A program made the translations under genes and the position numbers. DNA of 64,000 bases from contig NZ_NIWD01000002.1 of NCBI RefSeq assembly GCF_002277025.1, forward strand, positions 593,454 through 657,453. Reading direction: 5' to 3'. Below, piece after piece: positions 18,258-28,102 of the stretch (position 1 is its first letter; every line of letters begins with the position of its first letter). Origin of the DNA: Sphingopyxis sp. GW247-27LB. Lineage in GTDB: Bacteria; Pseudomonadota; Alphaproteobacteria; Sphingomonadales; Sphingomonadaceae. Below the pieces are notes generated by a model. It was not told the origin of the DNA, made no database searches, and saw only the letters and a program-made list of their open reading frames with translations.

Positions 18258-20405
18258 ATGACCGACAAACCCACCCTCGACCAATGGTCCGCCGCCGCCG
18301 ACAAGGAGGTGAAGGGCAAGGATCTGACCTGGCACACGCCCGAGGGGATCGCGGTCAAGCCGCTCTACACCGCCGAGGACGTGGCGGTCGACCCCGGCCT
18401 CCCCGGCTTCGCGCCCTTCACCCGCGGCGTGCGCGCGTCGATGTACACCGGACGCCCGTGGACGATCCGGCAATATGCGGGCTTCTCGACCGCCGAGGAA
18501 TCGAACGCCTTCTATCGCCGCAACCTCGCCGCGGGGCAGAAGGGCCTCAGCGTCGCCTTCGACCTCGCGACCCACCGCGGCTACGACAGCGACCACCCGC
18601 GCGTCGTCGGCGACGTCGGCAAGGCGGGCGTGGCGATCGACAGCGTCGAGGACATGAAGATATTGTTCGACGGCATTCCGCTCGACCAGATGTCGGTCAG
18701 CATGACGATGAACGGCGCGGTGATTCCGATCCTCGCCTTCTTCATCGTCGCGGGCGAGGAGCAGGGGGTGGCGCGGTCGCTGCTCGACGGGACCATCCAG
18801 AACGACATTTTGAAGGAGTTCATGGTCCGCAACACATACATCTACCCGCCCGAGCCCTCGATGCGGATCATCAGCGACATCTTCGGCTACACGTCGCGCG
18901 AGATGCCGAAGTTCAACAGCATCTCGATCTCCGGCTATCATATGCAGGAGGCGGGGGCGACGCAGGTGCAGGAGCTGGCCTTCACCATCGCCGACGGCAT
19001 CGAATATGTGAAATATGGCGTCGCCTCGGGCCTCGACATCGACAAGTTCGCCGGGCGGCTGTCCTTCTTTTTCGCGATCGGCATGAATTTCTTCATGGAG
19101 GCGGCGAAGCTGCGCGCGGCGCGCGTTCTTTGGCACCGTGCGATGACGAAGCTCGGCGCGCAGTCCGAACGCTCGAAGATGCTGCGCACCCATTGCCAGA
19201 CCAGCGGCGTGTCGCTGACCGAGCAGGACCCATACAACAATGTCGTCCGGACGACGATCGAAGCGATGGCGGCGATGCTCGGCGGGACGCAGAGCCTTCA
19301 CACCAACGCGCTCGACGAGGCAATCGCGCTGCCGACCGACTTCTCGGCGCGCATCGCGCGCAACACCCAGATCATCATCCAGGAAGAGACCGGCATGACC
19401 AATGTCGTCGATCCGCTGGGCGGCAGCTATTATGTCGAGGCGCTGACGCAGGAACTGGTCGACGCGGCGCAGGCGATCATCGACCGCGTCGAGGCCGAGG
19501 GCGGCATGGCGAAGGCGGTCGCGGCGGGCTGGCCCAAGGCGATGATCGAGGAGGCCGCCGCGGCGCGGCAGGCGCGGGTCGACCGCGGCGACGACGTGAT
19601 CGTCGGGGTCAACAAATACCGTCTGAAGGACGAGGACCTGCTCGAAACGCTCGAGGTCGATAACGCGAAGGTGCGCGAAGGCCAGATCGCGCGGATCAAT
19701 CGGATCAAAGCGAGCCGCGACGAGGCGGCGTGCCGCGCGGCGCTCGACGCGCTGCGCAAGGCCGCCGCGTCGCCGCAATCGATCGAAGCCAATCTGCTCG
19801 CGCATGCGGTCGAGGCGGCGCGCGCGCGCGCGACGCTCGGCGAGATTTCCTCGGCGATGGAGGAAGCCTTCGACCGCTATGCGACGGTGCCGACCCCGGT
19901 GAAGGGCGTCTATGCCGCGCCCTATCAGGACGACAGCCGCTGGGCGCAGGTCGTCGACGGGGTGAAGGCGGTCGAGCGCCGGCTGGGCCGCGCGCCGAAG
20001 CTGCTGATCGCCAAGATGGGGCAGGACGGCCACGACCGCGGCGCCAACGTCATCGCCTCGGCATTCAGCGACATGGGCTTCGACGTGGTGTCGGGACCCT
20101 TGTTCCAGACGCCGGAGGAGACGGTGGTGCTCGCGCTCGACAGCGGCGTCGACGCGGTCGGCGCGTCGAGCCTCGCCGCCGGGCACAAGACGCTGATCCC
20201 CGAACTGATCAAGGGGCTGAAGGAAGCCGGGCGCGGCGACATCAAGGTCATCGCGGGCGGCGTCATTCCGCCGCAGGACTATGATTATCTGCGCGACGCC
20301 GGGGTGCAGGGCATCTATGGCCCCGGCTCCAACGTGGTCGAATGCGCCGCCGACGTGCTGCGCCTGCTCGGCCACAATATGCCGCCGCTGGAGGATGCCG
20401 CATGA
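18258..20405 (+). CDS. scpA: Methylmalonyl-CoA mutase, single-chain form
   Basis: This B12-dependent enzyme rearranges (R)-methylmalonyl-CoA to succinyl-CoA. The ATG at 18258 has AAGGA 6 bases upstream; the protein has 715 residues, the length of the large catalytic chain. The substrate-binding barrel includes [36 protein letters not shown] and [15 protein letters not shown]. The cobalamin-binding domain has the base-off motif D590-G-H592-D-R-G595, and [10 protein letters not shown] follows. Being complete with its B12 domain, it does not need a small MutA chain. The stop overlaps metY as ATGA. Confidence 0.96.
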   Translation: MTDKPTLDQWSAAADKEVKGKDLTWHTPEGIAVKPLYTAEDVAVDPGLPGFAPFTRGVRASMYTGRPWTIRQYAGFSTAEESNAFYRRNLAAGQKGLSVAFDLATHRGYDSDHPRVVGDVGKAGVAIDSVEDMKILFDGIPLDQMSVSMTMNGAVIPILAFFIVAGEEQGVARSLLDGTIQNDILKEFMVRNTYIYPPEPSMRIISDIFGYTSREMPKFNSISISGYHMQEAGATQVQELAFTIADGIEYVKYGVASGLDIDKFAGRLSFFFAIGMNFFMEAAKLRAARVLWHRAMTKLGAQSERSKMLRTHCQTSGVSLTEQDPYNNVVRTTIEAMAAMLGGTQSLHTNALDEAIALPTDFSARIARNTQIIIQEETGMTNVVDPLGGSYYVEALTQELVDAAQAIIDRVEAEGGMAKAVAAGWPKAMIEEAAAARQARVDRGDDVIVGVNKYRLKDEDLLETLEVDNAKVREGQIARINRIKASRDEAACRAALDALRKAAASPQSIEANLLAHAVEAARARATLGEISSAMEEAFDRYATVPTPVKGVYAAPYQDDSRWAQVVDGVKAVERRLGRAPKLLIAKMGQDGHDRGANVIASAFSDMGFDVVSGPLFQTPEETVVLALDSGVDAVGASSLAAGHKTLIPELIKGLKEAGRGDIKVIAGGVIPPQDYDYLRDAGVQGIYGPGSNVVECAADVLRLLGHNMPPLEDAA

Positions 20406-21682
20406 CCGGACACAAACCCGAAACGCTGACCGTCCACGCCGGGACCGCGCCCGACCCGACGACCAAGGCGCGGATCACGCCGATCTATCAGACCTCCTCC
20501 TATGTCTTCGACAGCGTCGAGCATGCCTCGCGCCTGTTCAATCTGGAAGAGTTCGGGAACATCTACACCCGGATCATGAACCCGACCAACGGCGCGCTCG
20601 AGGGCAAGATCGCGGCGCTCGAAGGCGGGCAGGCGGCGCTCGCGGTGGCATCGGGCCACGCCGCGCAATTCCTGGCGTTCCACACGCTGATGGAGCCGGG
20701 CTGCGAGATCGTCGCGGCGCGCAAGCTCTATGGCGGGTCGCAGAATCAGCTCGGCCAGAGCTTTCGCAAGATGGCGTGGACGACGCATTTCGTCGACGCC
20801 GACGATGCCGGCAACGTCGCCGCGGCGATCAACGAGCGGACGCGCGCGGTCTTCATCGAAAGCCTCGCCAACCCCGGCGGCGTCGTGCAGGATATCGAGG
20901 CGATCGCGAAGGTCGCGCACGATGCCGGGGTGCCGCTGATCGTCGACAACACGATGGCGACCCCGATGCTGTGCCGCCCGATCGAGCATGGCGCCGACAT
21001 CGTCGTCCATTCGACGACCAAATTCCTCAACGGCCATGGCAATGCGATCGGCGGCGTGATCGTCGATGCGGGGTCGTTCGACTGGGCGAAGGGCGGCAAA
21101 TATCCGACGCTCAGCGAGCCCAACGCCTCCTATCACGGGATCAAGTTCACCGAGGCCTTCGGGCCGCTCGCCTTCATCCTCGCCGCGCGGACGCTGGGGC
21201 TGCGCGACCTGGGGCCGGCGCTCGCGCCGATGAACGCCTTCCTGGCGCTCACCGGCATGGAAACGCTGGCGCTGCGGATGGAGCGGCATTGCAGCAACGC
21301 GCTGGCGCTCGCCAAGTGGCTGCGCGCGCATCCGAAGATTGATTGGGTGTCCTATGCCGGACTGGAGGACGATCCCTATCATCCGCTCGCGAAACGCTAT
21401 CTCGGCGGCAAGGGCGGGGCGGTGTTCACCTTCGGGCTCAAGGGCGGCTATGACGCCGGCGTCGCGCTGGTGTCGTCGGTCAAGATGTTCAGCCATCTCG
21501 CCAATCTCGGCGACACGCGCTCGCTCATCATCCATCCCGCCTCGACCACGCACAGCCAATTGTCTGAGGCCGAGCTCGTCGAAACCGGCGCGGGCCCCGA
21601 CGTGGTGCGCGTGTCGGTGGGGATCGAGCATATCGACGACATCATCGCCGACCTGGCGCAGGCATTGGAGGCCATCGCATGA
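20402..21682 (+). CDS. metY: O-acetylhomoserine sulfhydrylase (PLP enzyme)
   Basis: The product is a Cys/Met-metabolism PLP enzyme that makes homocysteine from O-acetylhomoserine and sulfide. The 426-residue protein has the N-terminal block [18 protein letters not shown], the [12 protein letters not shown] motif typical of the MetY branch and the cofactor lysine K207 in [10 protein letters not shown]. The start is the ATG overlapping the mutase stop. O-succinylhomoserine use (MetZ) is a less likely alternative because of the length and the [12 protein letters not shown] motif. Its place between mutase and bioB is unusual; methionine and propionate metabolism share homocysteine and branched C3 metabolites. 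Confidence 0.88.
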   Translation: MTGHKPETLTVHAGTAPDPTTKARITPIYQTSSYVFDSVEHASRLFNLEEFGNIYTRIMNPTNGALEGKIAALEGGQAALAVASGHAAQFLAFHTLMEPGCEIVAARKLYGGSQNQLGQSFRKMAWTTHFVDADDAGNVAAAINERTRAVFIESLANPGGVVQDIEAIAKVAHDAGVPLIVDNTMATPMLCRPIEHGADIVVHSTTKFLNGHGNAIGGVIVDAGSFDWAKGGKYPTLSEPNASYHGIKFTEAFGPLAFILAARTLGLRDLGPALAPMNAFLALTGMETLALRMERHCSNALALAKWLRAHPKIDWVSYAGLEDDPYHPLAKRYLGGKGGAVFTFGLKGGYDAGVALVSSVKMFSHLANLGDTRSLIIHPASTTHSQLSEAELVETGAGPDVVRVSVGIEHIDDIIADLAQALEAIA

Positions 21683-22677
21683 CCGAGACCCGCAACGACT
21701 GGACCCGCGAGGAAATCGCCGAGCTGTTCGACCTGCCGTTCGACGAGCTGATGTGGGAGGCGCAGGGCGTCCACCGCCGCCATCACGCGCGCGGCGAGGT
21801 GCAGCTTTGCACCTTGCTCAGCATCAAGACCGGCGGCTGCGCCGAGGATTGCGGCTATTGCTCGCAGTCGGCGCATGCCGACACGGGGCTCAAGGCGACC
21901 AAGCTGATGGACGTGCGCGCGGTGCTGCAGGCCGCGGCCGAGGCGAAGGATGCGGGCTCGCAGCGCTTCTGCATGGGCGCGGCATGGCGCAACCCCAAGG
22001 ACCGCGACATGCCCGCGATCGTCGAGATGATCGAGGGCGTGCGGCAGATGGGCATGGAAACCTGCATGACGCTGGGGATGCTCACCAAGGAGCAGGCGCA
22101 GACGCTCGCGGTCGCGGGGCTCGACTATTATAATCATAATATCGACACGAGCCCGGAGAATTACGAGAATATCATCTCGACGCGCACCTTCCAGGACCGG
22201 CTCGACACGCTGGAGGAAGTGCGCGCGGCGGGAATCAACGTCTGCTCGGGCGGCATCGTCGGCATGGGCGAGACGCGGTCCGACCGCGTCGGCTTCATCC
22301 ACGCGCTCGCGACGCTCGAACGCCATCCCGAAAGCGTGCCGGTCAACGCGCTGATCCCGATCAAGGGCACGGTGCTCGGCGACATGCTGGCGGACACGTC
22401 CCTTGCGGAGATCGACGACATCGAATTCGTCCGCACCGTCGCGGTCGCCCGCATCACCATGCCGAAATCGATGGTCCGCCTGTCGGCGGGGCGCGAGAGC
22501 ATGTCCGAGGCGACGCAGGCGCTCTGCTTTATGGCGGGCGCGAACAGCATCTTCACCGGCGACAAGCTGCTCACCACCGGCAACCGCGGCGACAGTGCCG
22601 ACGCGGCGCTGTTCGCGAAGCTGGGGCTGCGGCCGATGGTGAGCGAAGAGCCGATGCGGATGGAGGCGGCGGAGTGA
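21679..22677 (+). CDS. bioB: Biotin synthase
   Basis: BioB is the radical-SAM enzyme that inserts sulfur into dethiobiotin. The 332-residue protein has the 4Fe-4S motif C54-x3-C58-x2-C61 in [13 protein letters not shown] second conserved block [13 protein letters not shown] and the [2Fe-2S] region with [12 protein letters not shown] are present. The start overlaps metY as ATGA. Biotin is the cofactor of PccA encoded just downstream, which explains its place in this operon. Confidence 0.96.
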   Translation: MTETRNDWTREEIAELFDLPFDELMWEAQGVHRRHHARGEVQLCTLLSIKTGGCAEDCGYCSQSAHADTGLKATKLMDVRAVLQAAAEAKDAGSQRFCMGAAWRNPKDRDMPAIVEMIEGVRQMGMETCMTLGMLTKEQAQTLAVAGLDYYNHNIDTSPENYENIISTRTFQDRLDTLEEVRAAGINVCSGGIVGMGETRSDRVGFIHALATLERHPESVPVNALIPIKGTVLGDMLADTSLAEIDDIEFVRTVAVARITMPKSMVRLSAGRESMSEATQALCFMAGANSIFTGDKLLTTGNRGDSADAALFAKLGLRPMVSEEPMRMEAAE

Positions 22678-22683
22678 AAGTTT

Positions 22684-22793
22684 CCCCTCCCGCTTGCGGG
22701 AGGGGTTAGGGGAGGGCCTGTTCCCTCTGAAACCATATCGAATTTCGCAAACGGGACAGGCCCTCCCCCGGCCCCTCCCGCAAGCGGGAGGGG
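22684..22793. repeat. Large palindromic element before pccA
   Basis: Two 22-base palindromes (22684-22705 and 22772-22793), each CCCCTCCCGC...GCGGGAGGGG, flank a further stem in which AGGGCCTGT pairs with ACAGGCCCT. The whole gap folds into one large hairpin. The right arm supplies the purine-rich stretch just upstream of the pccA GTG. Confidence 0.75.
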
Positions 22794-22801
22794 AGTAAAG
22801 A

Positions 22802-24823
22802 GTGTTCAAGAAAATCCTGATCGCCAACCGCGGCGAAATCGCTTGCCGCGTCATCAAGACCGCGCGCCGCATGGGCATTGCGACCGTCGCCGTCTATTCG
22901 GACGCCGACGCGCGCGCGCCGTTCGTGCGGATGGCCGACGAGGCGGTGCACATCGGCCCGTCGCCCGCGTCCGAATCCTATCTGATCGCCGACAGGATCA
23001 TCGAAGCGTGCAAGCAAACGGGCGCCGAGGCGGTGCATCCGGGCTATGGCTTTCTGTCGGAGCGCACCAGCTTCGCCGAGGCGCTGGCCAAGGAAAACAT
23101 CGCCTTCATCGGCCCGCCGGTGAACGCGATCGCCGCGATGGGCGACAAGATCGAGTCGAAGAAGCTCGCCAAGGAAGCGGGCGTCAACGTCGTCCCCGGC
23201 TTCGTCGGCGAGATCCGCGACACCGAGCATGCCGTCGAGATTTCGAACGAGATCGGCTATCCGGTGATGATGAAGGCCAGCGCCGGCGGCGGCGGCAAGG
23301 GGATGCGCCTCGCTTATGACGAGAAGGACGTCCGCGAAGGCTTCGAGAGCGTCAAGCGCGAGGGGCTGAACAGCTTCGGCGACGACCGCGTGTTCATCGA
23401 GAAATTCATCCTCAACCCGCGCCATATCGAGATCCAGATTCTCGGCGACCAGCACGGCAACACGCTCTACCTCAACGAACGCGAATGCTCGATCCAGCGC
23501 CGCCACCAGAAGGTGGTCGAGGAAGCGCCGTCGCCTTTCGTCACCGAAAAGATGCGGAAAGCGATGGGCGAACAGTGCGTCGCGCTGTCGAAGGCGGTCG
23601 GCTATTACAGCGCGGGCACGGTCGAACTGATCGTCAGCGGCGCCGACCCGACGGGCGAGAGCTTCTATTTCCTCGAAATGAACACGCGGCTTCAGGTCGA
23701 GCATCCGGTGACCGAGGCGATCACCGGCATCGATCTGGTCGAGCAGATGATCCGCGTCGCGGCGGGCGAGAAGCTCGAATTGACGCAGGACGACGTCAAG
23801 ATCGACGGCTGGTCGATCGAGAACCGCGTCTATGCCGAGGACCCCTATCGCGGCTTCCTGCCCTCGACCGGGCGGCTGACGCGCTACAAGCCGCCGGTGC
23901 CGGGCTGGACCGACGACGGCGCGGAGAACGGACGGCGCGGGGTCGATGGCGTGCGCGTCGACGACGGCGTCTATGACGGCGGCGAGGTGTCGATCTTCTA
24001 CGACCCGATGATCGCCAAGCTGATCACCTGGGGCAAGACGCGCGACGAGGCGGCGGACCTGCAGGTCGCGGCGCTCGACCGCTTCGAGCTCGAGGGGCTC
24101 GGCCATAATATCGATTTCGTCTCGGCGATCATGCAGCATCCGCGCTTCCGCTCGGGCGAGCTGACGACGGGCTTCATCGCCGAGGAATATCCCGAGGGCT
24201 TCCACGGCGCGCCGGCCGACGAGGCGGTGACGCGCGCGCTGGCGGCCATCGCGGGCTTCATGGCGAGCGCCGAGGCCGACCGCGCGCGGCGCACCGACGG
24301 CCAGCTCGGCGACCGGCTCGACCCGCCCGCCAAATGGCAGGTGACGATCGGCGGTGCGAGCCACAAGGTGAAGCTCGGGCACAAGCATATCAAGGTCGAC
24401 GGCGAGAAGGTCGACATCGCGCTCGAATATACGCCGGGCGACAAGCTCGTCGTCGCGGAGATCGACGACAGCGAACTGGCCGTAAAAGTCGCCAAAACGC
24501 GCACGGGATGGCGCATGACGGCGCGCGGGCGCATCCACGACGTGCGCGTCCTGCCGTGGCACGTCGCGCCGCTGACCGCGCACATGATCGAGAAGATCCC
24601 GCCCGATCTCTCGAAATTCCTCATCTGCCCGATGCCCGGCCTGCTCGTCGCGCTGCACGTGGGCGAGGGCGATGCGGTCGAGGCGGGGCAGCCGCTTGCG
24701 ACGGTCGAAGCCATGAAGATGGAAAACATCCTCCGCGCCGAAAAATCGGGGACGGTGAAGACGGTCAACGCCGCGCAGGGCGACAGCCTGGCGGTCGACG
24801 CGGTGATTTTGGAAATGGAGTAG
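22802..24823 (+). CDS. pccA: Propionyl-CoA carboxylase alpha subunit
   Basis: PccA carboxylates biotin with bicarbonate and ATP and carries the biotin. The 673-residue protein starts at a GTG preceded by a GGGAGTAAAGA stretch. The biotin-carboxylase domain opens with KKILIANRGEIACRVI and holds ASAGGGGKGMR (ATP grasp) and FLEMNTRLQVEHPVTE. A middle domain (about 500-590) joins it to the biotinyl domain, whose acceptor lysine is K639 in VEAMKMEN. The distal position, separated from pccB by five genes, is unusual but within the same transcription direction. Confidence 0.95.
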   Translation: MFKKILIANRGEIACRVIKTARRMGIATVAVYSDADARAPFVRMADEAVHIGPSPASESYLIADRIIEACKQTGAEAVHPGYGFLSERTSFAEALAKENIAFIGPPVNAIAAMGDKIESKKLAKEAGVNVVPGFVGEIRDTEHAVEISNEIGYPVMMKASAGGGGKGMRLAYDEKDVREGFESVKREGLNSFGDDRVFIEKFILNPRHIEIQILGDQHGNTLYLNERECSIQRRHQKVVEEAPSPFVTEKMRKAMGEQCVALSKAVGYYSAGTVELIVSGADPTGESFYFLEMNTRLQVEHPVTEAITGIDLVEQMIRVAAGEKLELTQDDVKIDGWSIENRVYAEDPYRGFLPSTGRLTRYKPPVPGWTDDGAENGRRGVDGVRVDDGVYDGGEVSIFYDPMIAKLITWGKTRDEAADLQVAALDRFELEGLGHNIDFVSAIMQHPRFRSGELTTGFIAEEYPEGFHGAPADEAVTRALAAIAGFMASAEADRARRTDGQLGDRLDPPAKWQVTIGGASHKVKLGHKHIKVDGEKVDIALEYTPGDKLVVAEIDDSELAVKVAKTRTGWRMTARGRIHDVRVLPWHVAPLTAHMIEKIPPDLSKFLICPMPGLLVALHVGEGDAVEAGQPLATVEAMKMENILRAEKSGTVKTVNAAQGDSLAVDAVILEME

Positions 24824-24891
24824 GCGCCGAATCGCGTTCGATCCGCGCCTCTCCCCGGGGGAAGGTGGGCGGCCCGGCCTGAATCATCGGG

Positions 24892-25644
24892 CTATCGCGG
24901 GGGGCAGCGCGTTTGCCTTCCACCGTCGCAGGCGCGCTTGAAATATTCGAGAGCGCGTCGCGGGTCTTGGGGGATGCCCGTGCCATTCTGATAGGCCATG
25001 CCCGCGTCCTCGCAGCTCTCCGCGTTGCCCCGATCGCAACTCGCAGAATGGATGCTAACGAAGCGCTTCGGATCCTTGGGCACACCGTCGCCATTGTAAT
25101 AGGCCGCCGCCAGATTTTGGCAGCCCAAGGCATTGCCGGCGTCGCAGGCATTCTTGTAATAGGCCGCGGCCTTCACGGGATCCTTGGGCAGATGACGGCC
25201 GGTCGCGAAAAAACCGCCAATCGTGACGCAAGCCGGCCCACTCCCGAAATCGCACGCATCGCCGATGGTATGGATGCCACGGACGACGTCCTTTGCGGTG
25301 CCTCGGCCCTCGTAATAGGCCTGACCAAGCAGCCAGCAGCCCGGGCCGTTTTTTGCCTGACAGGATTTCGCCAGAAAAGTCACTGCCCGCGCTTCGTCCT
25401 TCGGTACCGCGGTGCCGGAGGAATAGGCTTCGCCCAGCAGGTTGCAGGCTTCCATCACATTGCCCGTGCAGGCATGATCGAAAAGCAAGATGGCGTTCGC
25501 CCTGTCGCCTTTGCTGGCGGCGGCTAGGGCCCTCTCATAGTCGGCTTTCGCCGTCGCGGTCGGAGCGGCCGCGGTCTGCGACGTCGCGGGCGTTGACAGA
25601 AGGAGCGCGGCGACGACGCCGGACAAACAATGATAGCGGCTCAT
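24892..25644 (-). CDS. Secreted Sel1-repeat protein
   Basis: This 250-residue protein has a signal peptide ending near PATSQTA and then about five to six Sel1-like helical repeats, each of the type A..LG..Y..G..V..D..KA...Y..ACDAG. Every repeat carries a cysteine pair, as in the HcpA/beta-lactamase-like cysteine-rich Sel1 proteins. Such proteins are adaptors in the periplasm; the partner is unknown. It is transcribed leftward, convergent with pccA, with a 68-base gap. Confidence 0.8.
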   Translation of the reverse strand: MSRYHCLSGVVAALLLSTPATSQTAAAPTATAKADYERALAAASKGDRANAILLFDHACTGNVMEACNLLGEAYSSGTAVPKDEARAVTFLAKSCQAKNGPGCWLLGQAYYEGRGTAKDVVRGIHTIGDACDFGSGPACVTIGGFFATGRHLPKDPVKAAAYYKNACDAGNALGCQNLAAAYYNGDGVPKDPKRFVSIHSASCDRGNAESCEDAGMAYQNGTGIPQDPRRALEYFKRACDGGRQTRCPPR

Positions 25645-25753
25645 CTTATATCGCTCCCCCCGAACGCCTTGTCAGGCTAGATGAGCGGCGGGAAGGTGGC
25701 AAGAATTTCCAGCCTGTGGACGAGCTGCTCTCCCCCAGTTGAAAGGAGCAAAT

Positions 25754-26125
25754 GTGCACGTCGCCCACGACCCCGCGAACCCGGCCGCAGACGCCATCGC
25801 CTTCGACGACTTCCTTCGCGTCGATATCCGCATCGGCACGATCGTCGAGGCCGAGCCTTTCCCCGAGGCGCGCAAGCCCGCGTTCAAGCTGAAGATCGAT
25901 TTCGGCCCGGCGATCGGAGTGAGGAAAAGCAGCGCGCAGATCGTCGACCACTATGCGATCGACGATCTGCCGGGGCGTCAGGTCGCCGCCGTCGTCAATT
26001 TCCCACCGCGCCAGATCGGAAAATATATGTCGGAGGTGCTGACGCTGGGGTTCGCCGATGAAGCGGGCGCGGTGATCCTGTTCGCGCCCGACCGCGCGGT
26101 GCCGAACGGATCGCGGCTGTTCTGA
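25754..26125 (+). CDS. CsaA-like tRNA-binding domain protein
   Basis: The product belongs to the small OB-fold family of tRNA-binding domain proteins, including CsaA, proposed as an export chaperone in Bacillus. I use the GTG at 25754 because AAGGAG lies 5 bases upstream, giving 123 residues. Typical blocks are DFLRVDIRIGTIVEAEPFPEAR, LKIDFG, KSSAQIV and VVNFPPRQIGKYMSEVLTLG. Residues around the last block are those that contact RNA in the family. It converges on the transporter gene with one base between the stops. Confidence 0.88.
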   Translation: MHVAHDPANPAADAIAFDDFLRVDIRIGTIVEAEPFPEARKPAFKLKIDFGPAIGVRKSSAQIVDHYAIDDLPGRQVAAVVNFPPRQIGKYMSEVLTLGFADEAGAVILFAPDRAVPNGSRLF

Positions 26126-26126
26126 C

Positions 26127-27515
26127 TCAGCCGGGCGCGCCGGCCCCCATCAGCCGCTTCGCGAGGAACAGCTTGAACAGCAGGAAGGCCACGAGGCCGA
26201 CGACGGCGGTGCCGACATGGAACAGCCAGAAGCTCGTCGTCGGCATCGACGAATACCAGCCGCCGACCGTGCCGACGATGTAGTTCGCCGCGAAGAAGGC
26301 GAGATAATAGATACCGATGATCGTCGCGTTGAGCCGCGCGGGTGCGAGGCGGCTGAACAGGGCGAGGCTGACCGGCAGGGTATGCGAGAAGCCGATGCTG
26401 TTGAAGAGATGGAACATCAGCGGCCAGAACAGACCGATCTTGCCGTCGCCCTGCGTTGCCGCCGCCATGACGAGACAGAGCCCGCCGACGATCGAAAAAA
26501 CGCTTCCGATGATCATCTTGCCGAGCTCGTCGGGCTCGCGCCATTTGCGTCCGTACCAGGCGTAGAAGGCAGTGACCGCGACGAGCATCGAAAAGCTCAT
26601 CGCCGCGTCGATCGAGATCATCCAGCCCGTCGGAATCGTTGTCCCGAAGAAGCTGAGCTGGAAATGCTGGTCGGCCCAGACGAGATAGGCGTTGAAAATC
26701 TGCTGGTTGGTGAGGAGCGAGATCGCCATCGCGGGAACGAGCAGTATCACCGCGGCGACACGAAGCCAGTCCTGCCGGCTGAGCGGTGCGCTCGGCTTTG
26801 CATCGGCCGCCGCCTTCGACGGCCGGTTATCCTTGGGCAGCCACGGTCCCGCCATGATGTAGAGGATGAGGCCGATCACCATCACGATCCCGGCGGTGCC
26901 GAAACCCCAGTGCCAGCTCACCTTCTCGCCGAGCGTGCTGGAGATCAACGGCGCGATGATCACGCTGACGTTGATCGCGATATAGAAGAGCTGGAACGCC
27001 ATCGCGCGGCGGATATCGTCGGGCTTGTAGAGCTCGCCGACCTGGCTCGCGATATTGCCCTTGAACAGCCCGACGCCGACGATCAGCGCGAGCAGCGCGA
27101 AAAGGAAGCTGCCCTCGAACGCCATCAGGAAATGGCCGAGCGCCATGACGAGCCCACCTGCGATCAGCGTCGCGCGGCGCCCGAGCCAGCGGTCGGCGAT
27201 CAGCCCGCCGAGGATCGGGGTCAGATAGACGAACGCGGTGTAATCGCCGAAGATGCGCGAGGCGAGCGGCTGGCCGTCGAGGCCGTAGAAATTCTTGACC
27301 CAGTCGAGCCCGATCACCCCGCCCGCATGCTGGGGCAGCAGCAGATAATTGACCATGTAGAGCACGAGCAGGGTCTGCATCGAATAATAGGAAAAACGCT
27401 CGCACCCCTCGACGAAGGCGAGATAGCCGAGCCCCTTGGGATGGCCGAGAAAGGCGCGGTCGGCGCGTTCGACGGTATCGATATCGATTTCGGGCGTCGC
27501 TTCGGCTGCGGTCAT
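26127..27515 (-). CDS. POT-family proton-dependent oligopeptide transporter
   Basis: The product imports di- and tripeptides with protons. The start at 27515 has GGGGAGGA about 6 bases upstream; 462 residues. About 12-14 membrane spans can be seen. The family motif E-x-x-E-R-F-x-Y-Y is present as FVEGCERFSYYSM in the first span. The second signature region is GNIASQVGELY and LFYIAINVSV. The N-terminus also has the GHPKGLGYLAFVEG block of the bacterial DtpT-like branch. The substrate range is not visible. Confidence 0.9.
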   Translation of the reverse strand: MTAAEATPEIDIDTVERADRAFLGHPKGLGYLAFVEGCERFSYYSMQTLLVLYMVNYLLLPQHAGGVIGLDWVKNFYGLDGQPLASRIFGDYTAFVYLTPILGGLIADRWLGRRATLIAGGLVMALGHFLMAFEGSFLFALLALIVGVGLFKGNIASQVGELYKPDDIRRAMAFQLFYIAINVSVIIAPLISSTLGEKVSWHWGFGTAGIVMVIGLILYIMAGPWLPKDNRPSKAAADAKPSAPLSRQDWLRVAAVILLVPAMAISLLTNQQIFNAYLVWADQHFQLSFFGTTIPTGWMISIDAAMSFSMLVAVTAFYAWYGRKWREPDELGKMIIGSVFSIVGGLCLVMAAATQGDGKIGLFWPLMFHLFNSIGFSHTLPVSLALFSRLAPARLNATIIGIYYLAFFAANYIVGTVGGWYSSMPTTSFWLFHVGTAVVGLVAFLLFKLFLAKRLMGAGAPG

Positions 27516-27751
27516 GCTTGGTCCTCCCCCGGCCATTTTCTGGTGCGGGGACGCTAATGTTTCAAATGCAACTTTCCAGTGGCAATCGACGAACGGCGGG
27601 GTCCGGGAAGGGGGGATGCTTGCTTTCGACCGATTGCGGCCATACCTCTCCCCTCCCTTCTAGGGAGGGGCTGGGGGTGGGTAGCCGCCTGTAGCGCGCC
27701 GAAAGCATCTGGAGTCTCGGACAAGAGGTTCTGGAGCACTAGCACCGCCGT
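27516..27751. other. Host-prophage junction region without genes
   Basis: This 236-base stretch holds no convincing gene. A host-type palindrome (CCCCTCCCT/AGGGAGGGG, 27650-27670) is followed by GC-rich sequence up to the first phage gene. A candidate phage terminus begins TGTAGCGCGCC at 27690. A related GTAGCGCGCGCCGAGCC at 27767-27783 and two TCTGGAG copies near 27708 and 27733 could be transposase-binding repeats, but they are too short to be sure. Confidence 0.5.
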
Positions 27752-28090
27752 TCATGACGAGCCCGTAGCGCGCGCCGAGCCCGAGAGGAAGAGGGCGAAG
27801 GCCTCATCGTTCGCATAGATGGCGCTCGTTCCCTGACGGTCGGCCCAATAGCGCCGGGCATAGTCCAGCGCTTGAATGAGGGCAGCCGTCTCGGTCGATC
27901 CCTGACCGACATAGCAGGGCTTCGGCGAGTCGTCGGCATGCTCGAGGCAAGCCGTAGCCTCCCACCCTGCTTCGGTGAGCCGGGTCGTCGTTTCGAGGGT
28001 GCAGCCTTCCGGCATCGATCGCAGGAAGCGATCGGCCTCGCGCTCGGCCGGCAGAAGCATCTCTTCGTCGAAGGCGGGCGACTCGATCAT
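27752..28090 (-). CDS. Phage right-end hypothetical protein
   Basis: The 112-residue product has no recognised domain. It is acidic in its N-terminal half, with cysteines at CTLETTT, ACLEH and PCYVG. It follows the methylase with a 12-base gap and is the last phage gene before the right terminus, where Mu-like phages keep non-essential modification or moron genes. No signal or membrane segment is seen. Confidence 0.6.
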   Translation of the reverse strand: MIESPAFDEEMLLPAEREADRFLRSMPEGCTLETTTRLTEAGWEATACLEHADDSPKPCYVGQGSTETAALIQALDYARRYWADRQGTSAIYANDEAFALFLSGSARATGSS

Positions 28091-28102
28091 GGCGCGAGAC
28101 TA

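Noticed and set aside
22706..24658. 650-residue minus-strand frame across pccA
   Set aside because: Antisense shadow of a certain biotin carboxylase gene.
27554..27745. 63-residue frame in the host-prophage junction
   Set aside because: It reads through a palindromic repeat (GEGRGMAAIG-like) and has no ribosome-binding site.
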